From Chinchilla lanigera (Eukaryota > Chordata > Mammalia > Rodentia > Chinchillidae), in assembly GCF_000276665.1 (NCBI RefSeq), contig NW_004955435.1, positions 1,896,892 through 1,960,891 on the forward strand: 64,000 nucleotides of DNA. Direction: 5' to 3'. Position numbers and translations under genes: made by a program. Shown here in pieces: positions 1 through 10,735 of the stretch. Numbering within the stretch: the first letter of the stretch is position 1; each line of letters opens with the position of its first letter. The notes under the pieces are model-generated. The model ran no database searches and had not been told where the DNA came from. It was given only the letters and a program-made list of their open reading frames with translations.

Positions 1-417
1 CAGCTTGCAATCAATAGAGCCCACGTGCCGTGTGAGCTACTACTTTGAGGGAACTTCGTGTCTTTCTGCAGCTTTCCTGTATTAACAAGCTCTTTCGCTT
101 GAGGGACGGTGCAGGGGGAGAAAATGACACCAGACTGAACGAGGCATAATTGTTCTACCTGTGCAGAGACCCCCAACAGTCTGAAGGCTCTGGGAGCATC
201 CAACCAAGAGTTATGAAAATCACAGATTTCCCGGCATTGCTCTAGCATTCTCGCAGGTACAGTGTGAGTTTCATCCTCATTTATACTGTCTAATCAGCTT
301 CAATTAAAAAAGAGCATGCTCTCAAGAATCTTATGCCTTGGGCATGTTGAATCAAGTGTCTATAGTTGACAGAATCCAAAGCCTGACATTCCACAGCAGA
401 GTTCTTCTGTCCAGGTA
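1..417. other. Unique noncoding sequence
   Basis: No gene, repeat or RNA gene is recognised. A good splice-donor-like string (CAG|GTAAGC) occurs at about 411-419, but strings of this quality recur by chance in the window and no exon can be argued. Confidence 0.5.
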
Positions 418-550
418 AGCGTGGGGGCTGAGGCGCGCCTTCGACCACCAGGTCTGCCCCGCTCTTGGGCTGCGTCTGTGAGCGGCCGTTACACCCCTGG
501 GCAGTCCGTGGTAGAGCGGACCCTGCGGATAACGCCGTTCCCACAGTCGC
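418..550. promoter_or_regulatory. Short CpG-dense block in unique DNA
   Basis: I count about 14 CpG in roughly 130 bp of G+C-rich sequence, against a surrounding background that is AT-rich and nearly CpG-free. No SINE boxes or repeat signature explain the CpGs. Retained CpG usually means low germline methylation or selective constraint. The block is too short for a formal CpG island, and it could be the decayed edge of an unrecognised GC-rich repeat. No TATA box or gene start is evident. Confidence 0.3.
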
Positions 551-2689
551 TGTTGCCCTTTCCTCTATTGAGCAGCTGTTCAAATGTCCTGAATTGGTTA
601 CTTTAGTAATGGGAAAAAGCAGCGGTGGTTGGATTAATATATTCAGAATTTGGGTTGAAGATTTTTTGAACTTCCTTTTCCGTTCAGGAGAGTGCAATGT
701 CTAGGTGTGTTGCTGCAGGCAGCTCCCCTTACGATCCAAGATTTGGGTAGAATCCATGCCCCATAGACACAAACTGTGAAGGAAATGGATAGGAGCCCAA
801 AGCTTCCAGCCCGTAGCCGTGATCTCTGCAGTGGAAGAAGTTCTTGGATCTCCATTCTCGGTGGCCTGCTTCCTATTGATTTTTTACAAGATCAGTCGCT
901 CTGTGGGGCTTTAGAGTTGCTCATTAAGGAGGTTGAGGAAAAGCAAATCTGGTTCAAGTTTTCAGGGAGAGCATTTGTATCCTCCACACGTGAAGCTCCT
1001 GGTATTGGGGTTGGGTGGCTCCCGCTGCACGCTTTGATGACTCCGCCGCATACAGTCTGCGGCAAAGTGGAAGAGATTTAATGAACAGCCTTGTGTATAT
1101 GAAACTGATTTCTTTAACAAATATTTGTTTGGACGCTCCATGTGTGAAATGGACATGCAGTGTCACAGTCCATTTTATTTTGTTTATTGAACAGGTATAT
1201 TCAATTTTAGAAGTATTTTGTGTTTCCCATTTAAGAGCTTAAAGCCCATGTGGTGTATTTCAGAGCTATCTTTGCCTTATAATGAAGCATTTAGAATTAA
1301 AAATGCATTATTTAAAGGCATTTGAATGCATCATACCATTTTATCAGCAGTAGCAAGTAGAGGACAGCATAGGGAAGTGACAGAAAATCCATTTGACAGA
1401 GAAATAGGCTCTCTTTATATGTGTATGTCATGGCATGTGTGTAACATTTCAGCAATCGTAATGCAAGGATAGACATCTTCGGGCATCATAATGGTGAGTC
1501 ATAAAATAAAACAATTTTTAAAATGTGGCCTATTCTGGTCACTTGATTATTTCATAGTAACAGCAAATAGAAAATAGACTAAGACAAGATAACCTACTAT
1601 ATTACATTTCAAATTAAGTCCTAGGCTATGTCTTTTTTACACAAATTCCTTTCCTGAAAGGAATTTGAAAAACAAGCCATCTCTTTGGAAAGGAAAAGGA
1701 GGCAATACAGTTGGAAAGAAACACTCATATTTGTTTTAAATATATATTTTATAAAACAAAGAAGCAGCTGTAGTTTCCATAAGAGAATCATCCAGTGTGC
1801 ATTAAATGGGATATTTAAAGCTGTAAAGCTGAAGTGGGAATTCATACCAATTATCATTGCCTCTAATAATTTAGATAGTACTTCCAAGGATGCAAGAAAA
1901 TCTCTCAAGTATACAATTGTTTTCATATTTATATTTAGCTTTGGAAAAACAAAGCAAAGAGCAAAAAAAACCCCCATTTTCTTTCTGAGAACTTCCAGGA
2001 AATTTTTATGAGACATGCAAATCTCTTCTGAGTACTCAAGGACCAAAGAAGGATTTGCCTTTGCTAAAATATGAAATGTTAGATTCGGAAGATGACGTGG
2101 CCCAAAGAGGGAAAAATCTGGCATATTTAATAAAGCACACTTTATTTACAGTTCTAAGCATGTGCCTTCTTCTGGCTATGACATTTCCCTCAGTCATGCT
2201 TCTGATGTATGCAGATCTCCAAGTACATTTAAATAGAACAACAACTGAATGATACACTCAACAGAATTTATGAAGAGGAAATAGACATATTTCAGCATGG
2301 GAGAGTATTTATGCATTATTTAACAGCAATAATGTTTGAATTCATACATTATGCAAATGCAGCTATAATCAGGAGAATGGAAGAACTTGGACTGCTGCAA
2401 CATCCTTAAACCCACCATTAGGTACCTATCTGTGCATGACGTTGAATACTGCGCAGGGCCTCACGGTGCTGCAGCGTGCCACTCAAAGAGAAAGGGTATC
2501 AGAACTAACTGGGTATAAAATGAAAAGCTGATGAACCCCGGGTTGCTACTTTGATACTGACTTCTATAAATTTATCCTCAAACAAGTGTAAGGCTGTTAG
2601 TGATAATTAAAATGGTATTGGAATAAAGCACACTGCACTCTTCTCCAGTGTCCTGGTCTTTCGTCAGCTATGGATGACTTCCTCCTTCC
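551..2689. other. AT-rich unique noncoding sequence
   Basis: No recognised repeat. The stretch 1240-1360 is rich in ATGCAT and TTAAA-type motifs and resembles conserved noncoding DNA, but this is only an impression. Open frames occur on both strands between 1620 and 2260. One of them, at 1989-2252 on the plus strand, encodes a hydrophobic, membrane-span-like segment; it is discussed under findings and not called as a gene. Confidence 0.5.
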
Positions 2690-2935
2690 ACCTGCAGAGC
2701 CCTACCTGTGTAGGCAGTGTATCATAGGAATCGCCTTATTCATTCTCATAACAATCGCCTCATAACAGTACTGTGAGACAGACACTATTATTCTCCCTAC
2801 TTCGCACACGAGGACACCAGACTGTCAGAGGTGCATAAGGTATTATGTGGCAGAACATTTGCTCTGAATCCAGGTATTCTGAATCCAGAGCCTGAGCTCT
2901 AAACCACACTGCCATGTGGTTTGTGTTACAGTGAT
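2690..2935 (+). repeat. L2-type LINE 3' fragment
   Basis: The order of motifs matches the widespread mammalian L2 3' region: a region resembling 'tattaactcatttaatcctcac', then 'ctattattctccctactt', an 'acgaggacaccagact' segment, and a tail resembling 'gagcctgagctctaaaccac'. The copy is heavily diverged and 5'-truncated, as usual for L2. No coding capacity remains. Confidence 0.65.
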
Positions 2936-3817
2936 AACTATCGATATTTGACATCCTTCTTCCACTCTAAACTTACTGCTTTCTGGACAGTAACACCTGG
3001 GTATTTCTTAGATCCAGGCACTGTGCCAGTATCAGTAGGCATCCGTGAACGAGCAGGGCGCCTGCTTCTATGGGTCCCGTTTTGACAGGGAGATGAGTGT
3101 GCGCTTGCACTGCCCGGGGGCCAGCGAAGAGAGGGGCCTGGACACGGTGGGAAGGGTCTCGAACTCCCCCGAGAATGGAGACAGGCGGGGGGAGGTGGGA
3201 AGAGGCCTTGCGGCCCATACTGTGCTTCCCCCAGCCCTGCTTTCCTTCCCTCCGCTCTGCCACGGGGCTTTGCACAGGGTCAGAGCGTGCCGAGGAACCC
3301 GATAGTTCATCTGATGAATTAGCTTCCTCTCCCTGGGGCGCCTCTGCCTTTGGGGACCCAGTCACTTCCACACCGGTGCTTTCTAAGCGGAGTTCTGAGC
3401 AGACACGCTCCCTCACTTTAGCCAAAAGTCACTCAAAGAAACGTGTTAAGGTCTGTAAATTTTAAGGTTTTATAAATGCTCTAAAATTTACCCAGATCCC
3501 ACTTCGAGGGCCCCTGGCCCGAAGGAAGCCAAGTTGGGTGAGTAATAAACCCATCAATACAGTAGGAGTGAGTATAACTATATTTGCAGTTCTCACATGT
3601 TTTAGCTTCTGTACAAAAAAATTGTATACTTCCCAATCTCTCACTTGTATTATATCAATCTATGCTTATTAGAAATTAAAACAGAAATTTAAAAATATGT
3701 ATTCATAAAATTTATAACAAGCCTCTATTATAGTATAACATAAATGTTGTTATAAAATATAGCCATGTTTCTAAAATTAAACATTAGCGGTAAGAGTGCA
3801 TGATTTTACATTTTTAT
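2936..3817. other. Unique noncoding sequence with a GC-richer core
   Basis: The part from 3040 to 3400 is GC-rich with G-run segments near 3185-3200. Overlapping open frames there (up to 150 codons on the minus strand and 122 on the plus strand) have proline/serine/glycine-rich compositions typical of chance frames in GC-rich DNA. The rest, 3460-3815, is AT-rich with no recognised feature. Confidence 0.45.
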
Positions 3818-3818
3818 A

Positions 3819-3855
3819 TCTCTCTCTCTCTCTCTCTCCTCCTTCTCCTCTCTCT
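3819..3855. repeat. (TC)n microsatellite
   Basis: Pure TC dinucleotides run for about 20 bp and then degenerate into a CT-rich stretch that leads directly into a reverse-oriented SINE. Confidence 0.85.
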
Positions 3856-4011
3856 GGTACTGGGAATTGAGCCCTGAGCTGCTTCCCCGGTTTTCAAGTG
3901 TTTATTTTGAAGCAAAGTCTTAATTCATTAAAGTGTACAGGCTGGGCTTGAACTTGTGGCCCTCCTGCGTCAGCCTCCCAGTGAGCTGGGATTACATACC
4001 ACTGCACCTGG
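3856..4011 (-). repeat. Composite ID/B1-type SINE, reverse orientation
   Basis: Read on the plus strand, the element opens with a tRNA-like 'ggtactgggaattgagccc' part. It continues into a 7SL/B1-like part ('caggctgggcttgaact', 'cagcctccca', 'gctgggattacata'). This dimeric tRNA plus 7SL layout is the B4-like class found in several rodent lineages. It is diverged, with its promoter boxes damaged, so it is an older insertion. No clean target-site duplication is visible. Confidence 0.75.
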
Positions 4012-4219
4012 TGGTTTGTAAACTCTTAATGTCTGGCTTACGGGAAAACTGTTGGGTTCTCAAATCACCTTCTGGCTTTAATCTGTTGGGATATATTACT
4101 CTGGTTGAAGCACATGAAGTCAATCAGTTCCTACATAGTTACGTAACGGGAAAAGCAGGGTACTTTAATAGTCTCTTAAGATCACTGTGGATGATCTTTG
4201 ATACTTCACCAAAACTTGA

Positions 4220-4360
4220 CAAGTAATTATTTCCTTGTTTGTTTTTCTGGTTTTTTTGCTTTTGTTTTTCTCCGGTACCAGGAATCGAACTCATTACCTT
4301 GCGCTTGCCAGGCAGGCGCTGTGCCGCTGAGCTAAATCCCCAGCCGCAAGTAATTATTTC
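4220..4360 (-). repeat. Young ID-type SINE with 14-bp target-site duplication
   Basis: The element body is 4234-4346 on the minus strand. The reverse complement carries a tRNA-type A box at about 4324-4334 (TAGCTCAGCGG) and a B box at about 4281-4292 (GAGTTCGATTCC), followed by an A-rich tail interrupted by other bases. The exact duplication CAAGTAATTATTTC flanks it at 4220-4233 and 4347-4360, which is direct evidence of L1-type retroposition. Both promoter boxes match the other young copies in the window, so the insertion is recent. Confidence 0.9.
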
Positions 4361-5163
4361 TTAATGGTTACTTGTGGTGTCCAAGTTGTAACCATATTAA
4401 TGTAACTATCATAGTCTGTTGTATTAAAATCCATTGTTCTGCTCTACATTTTGAGTGGACCTCTTAACCATGTATGATTTTCGTATGATTTTGCAATGGC
4501 CATTTGGAAATATAAATTCACTGACTAAGCAAATCTTCTAAATGTTGGCACAGTTTCTAATACAATATAAAATTCCATTCACTAACATTACTATCAATTT
4601 CACGTAAAGTCTTTAAGTATTGAGGAGCTATAGATACAAATTTTCCAAAATTCCAGATTTCACTTGAAACTTAATTTTAGCAATGGTGACAAAAATTATC
4701 AGCTGCTTTTCCTGAGGTGATAGGTTCTTTCATTTATTTTTTGAGAAAATTATTTCTCAATAATCAAGATTGAATAACATAGTTTGTAATTTTTTTCCAG
4801 TAAAAACGGTGCTGCGTGACTCACAGTTTTACAATGCTTTTCTTTGGACAAAGCCTGTATCTCTGTATGCAGTGAAACATCTTCCTATTTCATCACCTAA
4901 CTTATTAAGTACTGTGCTCAAGAAGAGTATTTTAATAAAGTTAGTAATTTTTCTGTTTCATCAAAGACAGTCCTACACAAAACTGATTTTTTAAAAAATT
5001 GTGAGTGTGTGGCACTTGAAGAACACATTAATAATATGGTACTGTTGGATGTCATTGTCTTGATTCTGTTAAGACAGCGGATGTCTGACCCCGTGGTGCT
5101 TTTGCACAATCAATACAGTCAACGTAATGAAAATAAAAATGTCTTTGTACTACTATGAAAGTA
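4361..5163. other. AT-rich unique noncoding sequence
   Basis: No recognised repeat or gene. A small perfect inverted repeat (TTGAGAAA...TTTCTCAA) lies near 4740-4760. It is too short to interpret. Confidence 0.5.
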
Positions 5164-5245
5164 GTGTGCATGTGTGCGCGCGCGTGTGTGTGCGCGCATG
5201 TGTGTGTGAGTGTGTGTGTGTGTGTGTGCGCGCGCGCGCACATGC
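5164..5245. repeat. (TG/CG)n alternating purine-pyrimidine tract
   Basis: Over 82 bp the sequence alternates strictly between purine and pyrimidine, with one exception (an A at 5209). It is made of TG and CG dinucleotides with CG-rich ends. Such tracts are the classic Z-DNA-forming sequence type and usually vary in length between individuals. It abuts a reverse-oriented SINE. Confidence 0.9.
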
Positions 5246-5397
5246 TGGGGGTTGAATCCAAGGCCTTCTCACTGAGATACATCTGTAGCTCGTTTTATTT
5301 TGAGAAAGGGTTTTGTCAAACTGCTACTTTGCCCAGGCTGGGCTTGAACTTGTGATCCTCTCGCTCAGCCTCCCAGAGCGGAGTGCTGAGATCACAG
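5241..5397 (-). repeat. Composite ID/B1-type SINE, reverse orientation
   Basis: A damaged tRNA-like part ('catgctgggggttgaatcc') is joined to a 7SL/B1-like part ('gcccaggctgggcttgaact', 'cagcctcccagag'). It is the same architecture as the copy at 3856-4011. Because the dinucleotide tract sits at the tRNA end of the reversed element, the microsatellite and the insertion may share a history, but this cannot be proved. Confidence 0.75.
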
Positions 5398-5605
5398 ATG
5401 AGAAGAACTTCGGCCTAGCAGATGCCTTGAAACACTCGTACGGACCATAGAGATTCTGCGTTCTGCACCTTGAGTGCCGCAAGTGGAGAGCGCAGGAGGA
5501 AGAGAACTCCGCGAGGGAAAGCGGAGAGTGTGGGCTGAAGACTGCGGAAGAGCGCTGACTAACGTCACAGCACCTGCCGCGCCCATACGCCCATCTTACG
5601 TTGGG
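5398..5605. promoter_or_regulatory. CpG-dense unique block with CRE-like site
   Basis: About 15-17 CpG occur in roughly 210-230 bp of mid-GC unique sequence, far above the local background. A CRE-like octamer (TGACGTTA on the minus strand) is at 5560-5567. No TATA box, start codon context or recognised first exon was found. A 64-codon frame on the minus strand (5392-5586) looks like a chance product. Candidate regulatory element only. Confidence 0.35.
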
Positions 5606-8600
5606 CTGTCCTGAGATCAGAAGTGAGCATTCTTTAGCAGTTATTTTTCTAACTGCAATTCTTGAACTTAATGTTTTGAATACATTAGCATCTACTTCTC
5701 CGCGTAGAATATAATAAGAGTGAATAGGAAATGGTAGGAGAGAATCTTATGCATCCAGTTGAAATGAAAGATTTTTAGAAATCCTAAAAGCAAGGGATTC
5801 TGAAAGAGTGGCTTATCCTGCAGACACACAGGCTCGAAGAACCCAGGCCGCGTGGTGTGCTGAAGAGACAGGCCTGGGGAAGCAGGAGAAATCCGCTCTG
5901 CAGTAATTAGAACTAAGCGGAAGACGCAGAAAGACACTCATTATTCTGTGTTTTCATAGCAGGGCATTCAAGCTGCCACGGAGGAGGCTCTATTATCATT
6001 TACATTGCAAATCTCATTTCTTCAGGGGTCATAGCTCAAGCTGAAAACTCACTTCTGAAGGAAACTCTACCTTTCTGTTGGCCTGTACCACAAGTAGAAT
6101 GTTTTTTAGGTTTATTTTGGTTGTCTAAATATTGTAGGGCTGCCTAGTAATAAATCAACTTTACGCAATATTTTTCTTCTGCTTATCTGCAGTCATCATG
6201 AAATACTAGCATTACTTTTATGAGGGTGGAATCTTGTATATAATACACAGATCACTGATAAAAAGATAATTTTGTGTTGTGAAACAGGTTAATAAGAAAG
6301 AATATTACTAACCATTCATCTTTCTGCCTGTAAGGCAAAGAATATCTTCCAAAGAGATAGCAGTTGATGTCCTTTAAAAAAAAAAGCAATGGTAATTTCC
6401 CCACCAAGATTATTGCCATATGGATGGAAACTTGCAAGAGAAAGTCATCCTAAGCTTCAAATTTCATTCATACTTTGTGATTCTCCTGGCATAGCCTTTT
6501 CTTGAAGTATAGTTGAAGTATATTGTGTGGAATTTTTCATATGGTCCAATATGCATAGATTCCTGGGACAAAGTTAACGTTTGGCAGTGTTTCCTGCCAA
6601 TGAATTTTGCAAAACAAATTGCTGTGCTGTAGTAGTGCACAAAGAATAGAATCTGCTGGGGTGCTGAATAACTCCAGAACTAAAATGTGCATTCTCAGTA
6701 GAAAAAAAAAGGCGTGGACTAAAACAACTTGCCCTGCTCTCCTCCGTGTGATCACAGCAAGACTGAAAAAGGACATAGCTTTGGAAAGAAACGTAAAGGC
6801 GATCAGGTGATAGTGCCTTCATTCCACCCATTTGGAAAATAGTGTCACTATTTAGACTATTCTGAAGGTCCACATCTGGCCCTGTGACTAACAAGATTGA
6901 GCATATTTGTATCAACAAGGTCCTTGACTTTTGACAATTCAGCTTAATGACTTTTTCCAGCTTTACACTGGTGCAAAACCAGTATGTATTCAATGACAAC
7001 TGTACTTTCAACCTTGAATTCTGATGCTCTCCTATGCTAGAGTTACACAGGAGGACTCCTGCACACTGTACCTGGGATGGACAAGGAGCTATAGCCCTCG
7101 GCAGCCAGGGTTAACCACCGGCACTCCATGCTCTATTCTTTAAGCTCTGGTGCTTAGTGAGGAGAATTAAATGCATTTTTTACCTATGACATTTTCACCT
7201 TGTACTAGGCTTATCAGGATGTAACTACATTGTAAGTTGAGGCATATTTGTAATTGCAGACAAGGGTAAACCAATAGATTACTGAGAGAACTTAACATTG
7301 CTGCAGTCTGTTAAGACACCCAAAAGGTTACTGCAAAGTTCCTTGTGGCAGTATCCTACGTGGAAGTTTACCTGGAAAGAACTACAGCATGAAAACTGAG
7401 TGGCAGTAAAGGAACACTGCAGGTGTATTCTAACCTTCCACTTCATAAGTGAAATACGCTTTCAGTGCTTTAGGATAACGTCACAGGAGGGTGAATCTCT
7501 AGGTGAGAAATGGGCCAGAGAACATGAATTCCTTTCAAGACTTAAGTTTTCATGATTGAGTAATAATAGCTATAAAAATACTTGCATTGAAATAGAACCC
7601 TTCTACAAATTCTGGCTCTTAGTATCTTCCCAGCTGTTGGTTAGATGTTGTAGGATGAAGTAGCGACAATAAAACCAGGTCTAGAAGGGCCAAGAAAAGG
7701 GCTATTTCTCTACAGAGCTTTTCCAGGGATGTGAAAACAGCTTTAGCCCGCTGACTAGTCTTAATGGGGAACAGCTGAAAAGAGCTTAGAATTTCTAAAT
7801 TGACATAAAAGCAGTATAGGTGTCACTTCAATCTCATATAAACTTTAAAAAAACCCCATGTTCCTTTTGTGGGTTAGGATGAATTTGGCCTAAAAAGAGG
7901 CCACAAGAAAAAATGATGATATTTATTTACTCCTAATGCAGGCCTTACCTATAAAATACTTATCATTTGGAAGCTTTTGTCTTCAGAGGTAATATACCTT
8001 CCTCCTCCCTGACATGTTCAAACCTGAGTGTGGTACCAAAAGTTTCACGGGTACAGTGTCATTACTAACGTGCTATCACTAACGCAAATGCTGACACATT
8101 ATCTGCGCAACTATCTTCTAGTAAGGAAGTCCACAAATAATATTTATGTGTTGTTTACATAGCGGCTGCAGTGTGTATTTTTTGCTGTTCTTTATCTCTT
8201 TACTCAATATTGGAGTGCCACCTCATTTTGGTCCGGTTCAAAATCTTCTCCTATGCAAACCTGAATCAACATCAAAGGACAAATGAACTTCAGAATGGTT
8301 TTCTACACTAACACTCCTATGCAGCTTCACCAAGCATTCCCCCATGGCTACTACACATTTTTCATACAGATTTTTTTGTTTTTATGCCCATTACTATAAT
8401 GTGGACTTTCATAATATGCATTTTCAGACATCATTTTTTCGAAGTCCCCATTTTTGCTTTTAAAATATCTTACTCATTAAATGTGTTATTTTTAACATTA
8501 GCCAGGGTTTTTAGGATCTTAATGTTAATGACAGTTTAATTATTTTAAACCATTGTTTGCAATGATATTAAGCAAGACACATGAATCTTCAGTATTCAGT

Positions 8601-10718
8601 AGAGTTCTTCTGTCTGACTGGAGCCCTTCTATAACTATTGCAAACTTACTATCAATTTTGCAGGATTTTAATTAGAAACAGTCTTTTAAAAGCTATACTT
8701 CAGCACAGGATGTAAATGTCTTGTCTCTTAAGCAAACCATTGTAGAGAGGGCTTGCTAATTGATTTTTCCTTAAGAACAATCTGTTTCTCTTCCAGTTTA
8801 TTCTAGGAAACACTAGCATTTGTCATTTTTCCAATATTTGGAGCTTGCTGCCTTAATAAATGCACGTATCAGAGGATGCGCTCTCCCTGTCTGATGAGAG
8901 GACAGTGTTGGGCAGAAGAAGGTCACAATGATGCTAAATTTGCTGCTGAGCAAAGGATCAAAGTGTAAATGGAATCCTGAAAGCTTGGAAACGTGAGTGT
9001 GCCAGTGTAAATAATCTATTAATTATTGACAGCTAAGGGACTGAAAATTCCTATTTAGTCATGACATCTTTATTTTCATACTGACTGAACTGTTTCTGGC
9101 ATTTTTTAAATTAAAGCTTTTTTTTTTTACTATAAATATGAAACATTTCAATTTAGAGTAAATCTCTGCTGGTGCTTTCTTCTTCTTTTGACATTTTTCT
9201 GATTTCTGCATATTAAAGCAATATTGGATGTGACTAAAGGCGAGAAAAGATCCAACTATGAGAAATGAAACAATGCTATGAAGCCTGCCCACACATTTTA
9301 AAAATTGCGTTCCTACATAAAAGGGAAACAAAACTGCAGGAACAAAGTCAGTGGTGTTTGAGCAGCTCCAGGCATGTTAGCTGTTTATAGGAAGTAAATA
9401 AATTTGAAGGTGCAGACACTCATGAGACCATTTAGTAAAACTGCAGGACTGTAGGCCAGTCTTCAAGCATTGTGAAATATATTCAAGAAAGTAAAAATAT
9501 GAACTATTGCAGTTTGAAAAAATATGAACTATGATAGCTCATATCTTTGCTGCGAGCTTTTGAAACTACCATAATTTAGGCAATATATGATACCTTAATT
9601 TGCTCAGCTCCTCTATTTGTACACATCTTTGGAATTTCTTTTAATAATATTTCTAGCATTGGCCTTTTGTTTAACTGAAGCAACTGATTCTCTGATCATC
9701 ACGGTTTAACTGGAAAGAGTATAAATTTAGCCTTAAAAAAAGCTGGTACCAGAGCAGAACATTTGGGGACTTCTAAGGCACAGTGGGTTGGTGCCCCTGC
9801 ATGTGGGGGAGCAGCTCTTGTTAACAGCGCACTTTCACTGATGGGGTGACATGCAGTCCTTTGATAACTATAAAGGCCCTCTCTTCTGGGTTTCTTAACA
9901 AACTAAAAGGTTAGACAGGTACCCTGAAGTTGTGAACCCCTTTTTTGTTGTACATTTGGGTCAAGTTTGAAGCCCAAATGGGCCAATTTATGTTTTCAGG
10001 TTAGTTTTGCTTTGAGGTGAGGAAATATGTTTGAACTGTCCATTCAATAATCCAACTCAGGGGGTGTGAATCAGAGTGAACTGTTCACACGGGCCTCCGC
10101 ACACCCCCACTGCTGTGTCTCCTACTGCTGGACTGCTGGTCCGAACTGGCCTGGAAGGATTCAGCACCAGGGGGGGTCTTTCATACTCTTCCAGCTTTGA
10201 TTTCACACTCTCGGCAACTGATCATTTATGATAACCCGGGGCCTTCAGAGGTGAGCGATGTCATCGCTACTGCCTAGAATTGAAATGACACTGTCTTGAT
10301 GCATTCCACAAGTAAAACATATATAAACTCTACGACTTTTAGAGGAAGCGTTTCATACGGCATGCTTGAGCTAGAGAAGGAGAAAAGATAGTGGAGTTTT
10401 CCCATGGGATGGATTTAAGTGTAGAAAATTTAATTATGGAGTTTGCTTCAAAGAAGATGGGAAGAATAAGAAAAGACGAAACTAGCAGAGGTGACGCAAA
10501 TTACAGACCTGGCTTCCTAATAGAATCGTGAAGTAGGCATGAGTCTCTGCATCTTGTTTTCAATCTGAAAAGATACTTTTCTTCCTTGGGCAGATGCTGT
10601 GTGTCGGTGTTCTAAAACGGCAGCCTCTCGGAGGAAGAAATTCAGATATAGCCTCATTTTTGGTAACAAGGGAGGCAGCTCGGTTTAGCCCCTTAGGTAT
10701 GTGCAATCCTCATTCTAC
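5606..10718. other. Long repeat-poor AT-rich stretch
   Basis: More than 5 kb with no confidently recognised transposon and no gene. Repeat-poor DNA of this length in a rodent genome is somewhat notable. The part at 8840-9060 has the look of conserved noncoding DNA: a TAATTATTGACAGCT string near 9018-9032 combines a homeodomain core with a TGACAG (MEIS/TGIF-type) site. A GC-richer, GGG-run-containing patch lies at 10080-10180. Conservation cannot be judged from one sequence. Confidence 0.4.
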
Positions 10719-10735
10719 CCACCAGAGGGCACTAG
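10719..10735 (+). promoter_or_regulatory. Putative CTCF binding site
   Basis: The 17-mer CCACCAGAGGGCACTAG matches the CTCF core consensus (CCASYAGRKGGCRS) at every informative position. It lies in unique sequence, not in a SINE. CTCF would bind with its N-terminal zinc fingers toward the 3' end of this strand, which gives the site a plus-strand polarity for loop extrusion. Occupancy depends on cell type and methylation. A weaker partial match, GCACCAGGGGGG, is near 10164-10175. Confidence 0.5.

Noticed and set aside
411..419. Splice donor CAG|GTAAGC
   Set aside because: Equally good donors occur at about 17273, 19638 and 26481 in unrelated sequence, so this alone is not evidence of an exon.
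1621..2124. 167-codon minus-strand frame
   Set aside because: AT-rich, hydrophobic/lysine-rich chance composition. The opposite strand is also open, so neither frame is convincing.
5155..5355. Open frames across the TG/CG tract on both strands
   Set aside because: Produced by the dinucleotide repeat (Cys/Val/Ala or His/Thr runs), not by a gene.
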